Assembly: GCF_007565055.1 (NCBI RefSeq)
Contig: NC_044554.1
Span: forward strand, 50,007,176-50,071,175
Origin: Rhinopithecus roxellana
Taxonomy: Eukaryota > Chordata > Mammalia > Primates > Cercopithecidae
Reading direction: 5' to 3'
Length of the DNA stretch: 64,000 nt
The position numbers and the translations under genes were made by a program. The notes beneath the pieces are model-generated. The model saw only the letters and a program-made list of their open reading frames with translations, was not told the origin of the DNA and did not search any database. Shown here one piece after another: positions 51,362 to 60,441 of this stretch; positions within the stretch are counted from its first letter, which is position 1, and each line of letters begins with the position of its first letter.

Positions 51362-51845
51362 CTGCGTGCTCTCACTTGACTCCCCAGAACTTTCTCTCAT
51401 TTTCCTGGGAGCATCAAACAAAACAAAAACCAAACACCCAGAGGTCTCATCTCCCAGGCCCCAGGGAAGAAAGAGGAGTAGCATGAACGCCAAGGAAAGT
51501 ACGTAGAGAATCACTGCTCCAGGCCTGCGTTACTCCTTCAGCTCTGGGGCAGACGGAGCCCAGCCCAAGCACGGGGCTGGGAGGGCGTGAGGAGCTCTCC
51601 TGCGGCCTGCTCCTCACCCCTTCCGACAGGAGCACTGCACGTCAGAACACTTTAAAAACAGGCCAGCCTGCTCAGGCACTTGGTCTCCACCTCAGGGTCA
51701 TAAGTGGGGAGAGAGAGTGCCTTTCCCAGGGCATCCAGGCAGGTGCAGGGAGGTGCAGAGCTTGTGGAAAGCATGTGAGTGAGGGAGACAGGAAAGGCTC
51801 CAGGGGTGGGGTGAAGTGGAGCTAGGTCTTGCCAACTCCATCTTC

Positions 51846-51851
51846 AATAAA
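51846..51851 (+). terminator. TRPV6: TRPV6 poly(A) signal (AATAAA)
   Basis: AATAAA 485 bases after the TRPV6 stop, followed by a T-rich GTCATTTTC. It places the 3' end near 51865-51875, roughly 100-120 bases from the inferred EPHB6 3' end on the other strand. Confidence 0.8.
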
Positions 51852-52002
51852 GTCATTTTCGGATCCCTGCCCAGCTCCCCTTCTGCATCTCTGGGGTGCC
51901 ACCTGCCTGCCCCACCCCTCTGTTCCTTGTTCGAGGCCTCCCTCACCCTTCCTTGCAGACTGAGGCCTCACCACACCGAACTTGCAAATTCCCTTCTTTC
52001 CC

Positions 52003-52008
52003 TTTAAT
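52003..52008 (-). terminator. EPHB6: Probable EPHB6 poly(A) signal (ATTAAA)
   Basis: The minus strand reads CATTAAAGGG about 185 bases beyond the EPHB6 stop. It is the only poly(A)-like hexamer I see between the EPHB6 stop and the TRPV6 poly(A) signal. It implies a short EPHB6 3'UTR of about 0.2 kb. Confidence 0.55.
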
Positions 52009-52191
52009 GAGGAGGGGGCTGGTGGAGAGGCGGAGGACCAGGGAATGCAGCCATCGGGAGTGTTGGGTTTGCTGTGGGGCATCTCTCACAGAGGCCGTTG
52101 GACCCCGGCTCACATCCCACATGTCCCTTCTCGGACCAGTGTCCAGGGCTGAGTCATGGGCATCGTCATTTCCTGGCACGCTGCCGTGGCC

Positions 52192-52567
52192 TCAGACCTC
52201 CACTGAGCCCTGCTGCCTCAGATGTTGCTGAAGGAGCTGGAGGTGGTGCAGTAGCTTCTTCTGGTGGCCAGCCAGGGTGATGCCCAGGGCAGGCAGGTCT
52301 CTGGTTGGGAGGGAGGAGATCAATTCTAGGCCAGCTTCTCCGAGATCCCCAGCACAACCCCTCATCAGCGACCCAGAGCATTCACCCCCCACCCCACCAC
52401 TCCCTGCTTACTCCAGGCTGAGCTGAGCCACATCACTGAAGGTACAGAGGCCAAACTTGGAGAAGTTGTCCTGGTAGCACTCCAGTCCAATGGCTGAAAG
52501 CCAGGCCTGGGGTGAGTCCAGACAAGGAAAGTCCAGGGCCACAGGGGTCAGAAGGGCCTGGGAAGGC
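52192..52567 (-). CDS. EPHB6: EPHB6 coding exons 15-16: SAM domain and tail
   Basis: Exons 52412-52567 and 52192-52300. [63 protein letters not shown]. It ends GSVEV and TGA; the last residues form the PDZ-ligand-type end shared with EPHB2. A Glu codon is split GA|A between the two exons. Confidence 0.93.
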
Positions 52568-55500
52568 CTAAGAGGGGAGGGGCAAGTAGGGTCAAGGTCT
52601 CTTCATCTTAGCCCCTCTCCTCAGTTTTCTTTAGGTTTGCATCTACCCTCCCTGGCTTTCCCAGACTCTAGCCCCAAGCTCCAGACCTTTCCCCTGGGTC
52701 TCCGCCAGCCTGCAGAGTATCCGGCTTGCGGATCATCTTATCAAATGCAGCCACCAGCTGGTCAAAATGAGGCCGCCGGGCACGATCCTTCTGCCAAGTG
52801 TCCAACATAAGTAGATGTAATCCAGGAGGACAGCCTGGAGGTGGGGGCAGCCGGAACTCCTGCTCTATTGCATTTAGTACCTGGGGGTCAGAGGAAGACT
52901 ATGATGATAGGAAGTTTTGTTAGTAAAGGGGAGTACTTTGTTGGGTAAGAGAGTGGGCTGGAATCTGGTGGAACATGAGGAGAAGGAACTCAAATATATG
53001 GAATCCAAGAGCCATGAGATCTTAGAATACAAATGGAGTAGAGAATGGAGGTCCTAGAATGTTCCAACCAGGGAGGGATCGGGGTGGGAAATCAGCAGTG
53101 TCTAGGTCGGTGCTTACCTCCTGTTCACTCATGTCCCAGTAAGGCCGTTCTCCATAACTCATCACTTCCCACATGAGTATCCCAAAGCTCCAGACATCAC
53201 TGGATGCTGTATGCTTTCCATGTGCAATGACCTCTGGGGCTGCCCAGCGAAGCAAACAACTTGGGCCCTGAGGGGTAAAGTCAAAAGCAAATAGTAATAA
53301 TCATAGCAACAGTCACGTTTATTGAGCAACTACTATGTGCTCAGATATGTCAAGGGTTTTACATCAAGCATCTCATTTAATCATCATAACAACCCTCTAA
53401 GGTGGATGATATCATCTCCATTTCACAGAAGCAGAAGCAATAGTCACGTTTATTGAGCAACTACTATGTGCTCAGATATGTTAAGGATTTTACATCAAGC
53501 ATTTCATTTAATCCTCATAACAACCCTCCAAGGTGGATGATATTATCTCCATTTCACAGAAGCAGAAGGTGAGGCTTAGAGAAAGTGAACTTGTCCAAGG
53601 TCACAGAGCCAGAGAGGAGAGTGTTCAGAATTTGTATCCAGCTGTGCTGACTCTGGAGTCTCTGTAATCTCCACAGTGGGGGAAGGACAAGGGGTAGTTC
53701 TAGACTGTTGCAGGTCTCTTCCCCTCCCTCATCCCCTTTCTTTGTCTGGGTCCCTGAGGTCACCTAGGCTTTCATCTCCCCCATCACACAGGAGAGCCTC
53801 TCTCCTTTCAGGGACTATGACATCCCAGCTGAGGTGCCCACCCCGGATTCCGGCTCACCACCCCCCCACCCAGCACCTGCTGGGGCATGCCACAGGCCCC
53901 AGGCTGTGCCCCCAAGGCTGTGCTCTCACCTGAGGACTGTGGCCAAGACGGGCCACCTTGCACACCAAGTGGCTATTTACCAGCACGCTGTGGGCAGAGA
54001 GCGAGCGATGGACGAAAGCAAAGCTGGACAGGTACTGCATCGCAGCAGCCACTCCCCGCTGCATGGCCACCAGCTGCAGGCTGCTGAACTGGCCCTCCCG
54101 CTGCTGAGGGGCAGGGGCAGGGGGCAGAGGTCAGTGACTGGAGACGGGGAGACCTCGTCATACTGCACAGCAGACAACAGCATGAGAGGGGGAGGGTGTG
54201 GAATCAGAAAATGGCCTGGGAAGGAAGGACAGAGACCATGGAAGGTGGGGTGGTAAGAAGCAAAGATACAGGACCCTGTCTCCTGGAAGCTTTCCTGGAC
54301 CCCAGGACCCTCCTCCTTCACCCAGGCTGGACTGACCCTGAGGAAGCTGTCCAGGGGGCCAAGCTCCATGAACTCCGTCAACACCATGAGGGGTCGGCTC
54401 TTGGTGACCACACCCTCCAGCCGCAGGATGTTGGGGTGCTGGAACTGACCCAGCACCGCAGCCCGGCCCAGGAAGGTCATCTGCAGGCTTTCGGCGCCCC
54501 CAGCCCACAGGGCCTGGATGGCCACAGTCTGCTCCCTCCGTCCCCGTGGCTGCAGGCGGCCCCGGCGCACTTCACCAAAAGAGCCTGGGAGAATAGGTGT
54601 AGGTTGGGGGGGATCGAGGCTCACAGCGTCCTGCTATGTTTGGATGGGACTCTGGCCAGGGGAGGCCACAAGGGAGCCCTGTCGCTCTGATCCCTGCCTT
54701 GCCCCTGCTGTACCTGTCCCAATGACCTCCTCAATCTTGATATAGGCAGGATCGATCTCCCGGGCAAGTTCTCGGATGGCCTGGCAGGGGTCCTCGTAGG
54801 TGGAGGGGTCAATGTAATACTTCACCCCAAGTCCTGGAGGAGTGTGGAGTATGTTATGAGTGTGTTGTGCAAGGCAGGGCTGGCCACACACCCCAGACAT
54901 GCCCACTTACCTCCAGAAGATTGTGCCAATCTTGCGGGGATCCAGCCTTCCCTGCCATGTGCCCCACCCGTGTGTTCCCCAGCCCCACCCATTTCTTCTC
55001 CTCATCCCCACCTGGGCTGCTGTATTGCTGCAGCTGCTCTGTATAGCCAGTTCCACGCCGCTTCCTGAGGGACAAAACGGTGACCGGGGATGACACTCCC
55101 ATTTCCACCCCCTTGCTGCCCCCTTGTCACCCTCACAGACTGCTCTTTAGTCGGTCTGTGGAGGGGGACACCAGTCTGGCCCTCCTGCCCACCTCCACGT
55201 GGGGCCCAATGCAGGGGCTGGCTGATGGGAGGAGCACCCGTGTGGGTTTCTGCTGGGGGCTCCAGACTTGGCAGGACTTGAGGTTTGGCTGTGGAGTTAA
55301 TGGTGCTGGGCAGAGTTGGGCAGGGGTGGGGACTCACCGTTGGAAGATGACCGCCAGCACGGTGATGGCTGCTAGCAGGAGGAAGGCCAAGGCCCCCAGG
55401 ATGGAGCCAATCACCAAGGAGAGTCTCTCCGGAAGCTGGGAGGACAGCTCCCCTGGGGAACCAGCCGACAGGGTCACAGGTGGGCCAGGTCCCTCATAGG

Positions 55501-55816
55501 TGCTTGTTCATGTGCCCAGGCATGCACACACACCACAGGCACACACAACACGCATGCACATGCCGCAAACCTCCCACATCCACACACAGGCACACACAAC
55601 ACACACACACACACGCCCACAGCCCTCCCACATCCACACACAGGCACACACAACACACACACACACGCCCACAGCCCTCCCACATCCACACACAGGCACA
55701 CAAACACCACACACACGCCCACAGCCCTCCCACATCCACACACAGGCACACACAACACACACACAGCCCTCCCACATCCACACACAGGCACACACAACAC
55801 ACACACACACCCACCC

Positions 55817-55851
<35 letters not shown>

Positions 55852-58800
55852 CCACACACACCACACACACACACACACAACACACACACGCCCACAGCCC
55901 TCCCACATCCACACACAGGCACACAACACACACACACACAGCCCTCCCACATCCACACACAGCCCTCCCACATCCACACACAGGCACACACAACACACAC
56001 ACACGCCCACAGCCCTCCCACATCCACACACAGGCACACACAACACACACCCACAGCCCTCCCACATCCACACACAGGCACACACAACACACACACACAC
56101 AGCCCTCCCACATCCACACACAGGCACACACAACACACACACACGCCCACAGCCCTCCCACATCCACACACAGGCACACACAACACACCCCCACACCCCC
56201 ACAGCCCTCCCACATCCACACACAGGCACACACAACACACACACACACACACACACACACACGCCCACAGCCCTCCCACATCCACACACAGGCACACACA
56301 ACACACATACACACCCCCACAGCCCACCCACATCCACACACAGGCACACACAACACACACACACCCACCCACAGCCCTCCCACATCCACACACAGGCACA
56401 CACAACACACACTCCCACAGTCCTCCCACATCCACACACAGGCACACACAACACACACACACCCCCACAGCCCTCCCACATCCACACATAGCATGCATAC
56501 ATACCCCTACAACTTCCCACCTCCCCGAGTAGCCCCTAGGTCAGCTGCTGAGCAAAAGGCACTCTCCTTTCCCACAGAACTTTTGGTTGGAAAGCACTGG
56601 GCCAGGGTTCAAGGCCGGACAGTCCCTGGGCCTCTCCTCACTACCCACTTGGGCCTTCACCTGCCCATCTGGCCCCCCACGCCCACTCACCTTGAGGAAG
56701 CGTCTGGAAATAGACTTTGCCCCCATAGGGGCCGTGGCCGGCAGCAGTCCGGGCCCGCACCTGGAAACCATAGATGTGGCCAGGGCTCAGCTGTGTCACG
56801 GTGGCAGTGTTGGTCTCGCTGGTCAGGGTGAAGGAGTGGGATTCGTCTTCTGCCTGGGGGTAACAGCCACTCACTCCCTGCCTGGCCCCCTCTTGCCCCT
56901 GCTTCTGCCCCTAAGGCCCCCAGACACCCTCCCTGGTTGACAGGGCTCTCAGACACATGCCCAGTGCTGAAGGCTTCTGGGCACCTCTCCTTGCCCATTC
57001 AGCCTCTGGCCCCCACCATGGGGACTGTGAGCTCCTGCCGGCCCTGCTGTGGACCCCCCACTCCTCCTGCGCACCTGGTCATAGTAGCGGAGCTGATAGT
57101 CCAGGATGTTCCCATTGGTCTGGTCGGGCTGCGGCCAGGACACTGTGATGCTGTTGGATGCCCGGCTCACCTGGTGTACCACAGGGACTGCAGAGGGCAC
57201 TAGAGTGCAAAAGGAAAATTATTAGGGGAATAGGAGTCACCCGGAGCAGGGTCAGCTTTGAGGGGAGGGCGGCAGGGATGGACCAGGCTGGAGATCAGGA
57301 GTAGGGAAGGGGGCTCAAAGGAGCAGAGGCAGGGGATCCCAAAGGCCAAGGAAAAGGGCTCACCTTCATGGCTGGTGCTGACATTGATAGCTGCAGCCTG
57401 AGGAGGGTCAGGGCTGAGCTCAGACACCCCATTGACAGCCTGCACCTCTAAGATATAGGGTACATGTGCTCGGAGGCCCCCCACTAACACTCGACTCTCA
57501 GTCAGGCCTCTCTGGCGAGGGTCAAAGTGGACCTCATCCCTGCAGCGGCGACAAGTGCCCCCACCACCGCTGGCAGGCTCCTGGCGGCCTTCACACTCCT
57601 TGCACACGACGTTGAAGAGCAGGTCCCCTCGACCCCCCAGCTCCCGAGGCAGGCGCCAGTGTAGCATGAGTGCTGAGCCTTGCACCTCAAACCAAAGCTC
57701 CTGGGGAGCCGATGGAGGACCTGGGGGGCCGGAAGATGTGGCAGTCCAAGGGCCAAGAGGGCAGGAGTCATGGGGGTGATTGAGGAAGGAAGGAGCCAGG
57801 GCAGGGTGGGTGGCCCAGAGGGGAGGAGACAGAAGAGCATGGGTGGTGGTAGCCCAGAAAGGCAGGATGTGGGCCCAGGGGAGGATGGGTCAGGGAGAGA
57901 AAAGGGTGGGGACAGGGAGGGGAGGAAGCCAAGAAAACGGGAAAAACAAGTCACTCCAAATGCAAAGATCCCCCAGTGTTGCCTGCTCCCCCAACTTCTG
58001 GCCCCTCTCCCAGTCTCTTTCCCATTGCAGGGCTGGGTGAGGAACTCACCAGTGCAGGGGGCCTCTGGTGGGTCGGAACTGGCCCGGTAGAAGCCCTCTA
58101 GGCAGGGGCAAATGGGAGCTGCTGGATTGGGAGCGTGGCTGCGGGCAGGGCATGGTGAGCAGGGAACGTTCCCAGCAGAAGCCTTATAGAGCCCCCGTGG
58201 GCAGGCTGAGGAGGCAGAGAGGAGAGTGGGGGCGTCACACTCGCTCTGTCCACCCACCCTGAGCTCCCAACACACAGCAGGCAGTTATCCTCGCAGCCTT
58301 CTCTTCCCCAGAGCTGGTTCTCCTTTTCTTCCAAGACTGAACCCTACCCTGTCTTCCTCAGGCAGAGATTTCCTCTGCCATTTGCTGGGACAGAATTGCA
58401 TTTCCATGGATGGAGAAAGTGAGGTGCCGTGGGGGCTACAGACAGGCCCAGTGCCAGATGTGGGTGTTCCCGGCTTATTGCATAAGCTCCCTCTGCGGAG
58501 GCCTGCTGCTGCAGTCATTCTCCCTAGCTGCCATCCACTGCCTTCCTCTACCTGAGTCCCTGTCACCTGGCCCTGCGAGGCAGGGACCCTCCCAATAGAA
58601 GGGCGAATGGGAACCAAAGGACTCCATTCCATAGTAACCCTGGAGCTGGAGCTAAACTCCTTTTGGTCTCCATCACTTCTCAGGCCTGGAGACTTAGGAG
58701 AAGGCAATTGCCGTGAAAGGCTCCAGAAGATTCCAGAAATTTCAGATGAGTGGGTGATAGCAAGGCTGAGTGCTTTAAGAAATAAAATTAGGGAAAATAG

Positions 58801-60441
58801 GGGTCCTTTCCTAAGATGGCTTATTCCTGACCTTTTGCAGATGAAATGAATTTTGGGGTGTTCAGAAGAGGAGCCCAAAGGCTGCGGGTGGGTGGGAGGT
58901 GTCAGGCAAGTGCAAGAGGAGTAGGGTCTCACCTTGGCAGGCCTTGTCTCCTCGTGCTGGTTGGTATCCAGGCTGGCACAGGCAGCCCCCGACAGCTACC
59001 ATCCACTTGCCCTCCCCGTTGCAGTGCAGCCTCGGGGGGCTGCCTCCTGCCTGGCCCCTACTCCATCCTCCTCTGGCTCTGCATGAGCCACACAGGTGCC
59101 CACAGCTGCCACCAGGGAGGCCCCCCCAGCCCCACTGGCCTGCGTCTCTGGAAAGGAGGCAAAGGATCGGAGCACGGCAGGGCAGGTGTAGGAGAAGAGC
59201 CTGACAGCTACCAGGGCCAGGCAGGCCCCCGTGTCCTGGAAGGCCACGTAGAAGCCACGTTGGGTGAGAGGCCCAAAGCTCCGCTCTTTGACGTTCAGCT
59301 GCAGTCCAGCCCGCTGCCCAGCCCTGTGGGGTCCCACAGCCCACGCTGCAGAGGAAGAAGAGGAGGAAGAGGAGGGAAAGCTCTCGTCTGCTGCAATGGT
59401 GTCCACCTTGGTCCAGCGTTTGAGGTGCCAGGAGGAAACGCTGTCAGGGCTGTCGGGCTCCTCAGCCTGGCGGTAGTAAAGGGTGAAGGTCTCCCGGCAG
59501 GTGCCGCCGCTCACGCCCAGGCTGGAGCACGCCCGCACAGAGAAGTGGAGTCGAATGTGTGCCCTCTGGGCCCCGCGCCGCTCCACAAAGTGTGTCTGCA
59601 ACCAATTGTCCTGCCCGGTGCCTGGAGGGGCCCCTGCCACATGACATGCCTCAAAGGTCCGAGTCAGTCGTCGCTGGTCGTCCAGAACACTCACCTCATC
59701 CCACTGCAGGAAGGGGCAGGAGAAGCTTTAGGGGCTCCTGACTTAAGCAAGGGTAGGTAGAGGGTATAGGGAAGGGGACATATCTATTCCACTGGGACTT
59801 AAAATTAATGACAAGCAAAGCAGATAGGGGATATCTTGAAATCTTGGTGCTCTAGAGAGAGGGATCCTTTTCCCATAATCCTCACCCAGGGTTTCCTTCA
59901 TGAATTCCACTCTTCAGGGAACAGGGAGGGGCAGGGACAAGGGATTCAGGTTCAGAATGAGAGTGGCACTCACCCCCCCTGGTGGGTAGGTGAGCCAGCC
60001 AATCTCAGATGTCTCTCCGGTGGTGTCCAGCAATACCTCTGCCCAGAAATAAGAGGGGCACACAGTGGCCAAGCCTCCAGCCAGCACTGCCAGCCCGTAC
60101 TCTATTCCCACCGGTAACAAAAGAATGCCCCGCCCGGGCCCATGTCTTTGCCAGCAGGAGCACAGCTGTCCGTCAGGGTCCTTTCTCTGACAAATCTGAT
60201 GTGGGTATTCATTATCCTCACCATGCCTTTCCATTGATTGATGTATTCACTCTTATCTACCTTTTCTGAATCTTTCCCACTTCCCCTTTGCACTGGGTCT
60301 CTATGGCAGGTCGGGTTTCTCCTGTCTCCCCTCCCTCTTACCTTCCAGAGCCAGAACTGAAGACACCAGGAGCAGCACCCATAGGCTACAAACCATGCCC
60401 GCCACTCTGTTCACTAACTGAGCAGCCCCTTCAGTAGCCAT
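52192..60441 (-). CDS. EPHB6: EPHB6, 16 coding exons, frame broken by a 1-base deletion
   Basis: Eph-family receptor that binds ephrin-B but lacks kinase activity; a single-pass plasma-membrane protein working with other Eph receptors. Exons, 5' to 3' on minus: 60342-60441, 59974-60038, 58933-59703, 58050-58205, 57364-57720, 57075-57199, 56691-56853, 55338-55452, 55012-55064, 54714-54833, 54337-54584, 53930-54103, 53118-53267, 52687-52880, 52412-52567, 52192-52300. Domains: signal peptide, ephrin-binding domain, Cys-rich/EGF-like, two fibronectin III, TM helix, pseudokinase, SAM, C-terminal SVEV. Coding bases sum to 3056, one short of a whole frame; exon 3 is 771 bases where phase needs 3n+1. 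The missing base is in a G run near 59055-59058, giving TAG at 58993-58995 and a predicted 291-residue product. With that base the length would be 1018, close to human (1021). Confidence 0.95.
52687..54584 (-). CDS. EPHB6: EPHB6 coding exons 11-14: pseudokinase domain
   Basis: The glycine loop is kept (GTGSFGEV), but the catalytic Lys of VAIK is Gln (VAIQALW), the HRD motif is HRS ([13 protein letters not shown]) and the DFG motif reads RLG (KVARLGHSP). All three catalytic residues are therefore absent, as known for EPHB6. The C-lobe is otherwise normal: [38 protein letters not shown]. Exons 54337-54584, 53930-54103, 53118-53267 and 52687-52880. Confidence 0.95.
53306..53567 (-). repeat. Tandem duplication of a 131-bp MIR-containing segment
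   Basis: 53306-53436 and 53437-53567 are direct copies with period 131 (GTCACGTTTATTGAGCAACT ... CAGAAGCAGAAG). They differ at about seven positions, inside EPHB6 intron 12. The unit is the MIR-type stretch (TTTACATCAAGCATCTCATT, AACAACCCTC). The MIR continues once beyond copy 2. Confidence 0.9.
54714..56853 (-). CDS. EPHB6: EPHB6 coding exons 7-10: FN3-2, TM helix, juxtamembrane
   Basis: Exon 7 (56691-56853) completes FN3-2 ([20 protein letters not shown]). Exon 8 (55338-55452) holds the membrane helix [20 protein letters not shown]. Exon 9 (55012-55064, only 53 bases) and exon 10 (54714-54833) form the juxtamembrane region with the two Eph-type tyrosines in [12 protein letters not shown], then the start of the kinase glycine loop (EEVIGTG). 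The intron between exons 7 and 8 holds a large minisatellite. Confidence 0.93.
55528..56520 (-). repeat. EPHB6 intron 7 minisatellite (about 18 units of ~40-60 bp)
   Basis: The unit on the + strand is a core CCCACAGCCCTCCCACATCC followed by ACACACAGGCACACACAACA and a variable (CA)n spacer. I count about 18 cores between 55566 and 56476. Unit length varies because of the CA spacer. It generates long false reading frames (330-440 codons) in all frames on both strands. Confidence 0.95.
57075..58205 (-). CDS. EPHB6: EPHB6 coding exons 4-6: EGF-like, FN3-1, start of FN3-2
   Basis: Exon 4 (58050-58205): [20 protein letters not shown] and a second Cys-rich stretch ending CTG. Exon 5 (57364-57720): first fibronectin III, with [15 protein letters not shown], the four-Cys insert [10 protein letters not shown]...CRRC, and [18 protein letters not shown]. 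Exon 6 (57075-57199): second fibronectin III start, [19 protein letters not shown]. Phases match on both sides of every junction. Confidence 0.93.
58933..59703 (-). CDS. EPHB6: EPHB6 coding exon 3: ephrin-binding domain, frameshifted
   Basis: The exon starts TGG GAT GAG ([20 protein letters not shown]) and carries the Eph ligand-binding fold up to about residue 270. There the run after GGAGTA has four G (59055-59058 as C on the + strand), where an intact frame needs five. Downstream, the Cys-rich region ([29 protein letters not shown]) is well preserved in the +1 frame, so only one base is missing. A poly-Ser tract has eight Ser. Confidence 0.92.
60342..60441 (-). CDS. EPHB6: EPHB6 coding exon 1: signal peptide
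   Basis: ATG at 60441-60439 (minus). It encodes 33 residues plus one base, ending in a hydrophobic core [18 protein letters not shown]. An internal Met16 could also start a functional signal peptide. The donor is GAAG|gtaaga. Confidence 0.9.

Noticed and set aside
55528..56520. CRISPR-like array (regular cores with spacers)
   Set aside because: Spacers are CA microsatellite of varying length, the genome is a primate, and there are no cas genes.
55474..56831. Reading frames of 330-443 codons on both strands, rich in His/Thr/Pro or Cys/Val
   Set aside because: They are produced by the CA-rich minisatellite in EPHB6 intron 7; all frames are open because the repeat lacks stops. No start context, domain or splice logic supports a protein.
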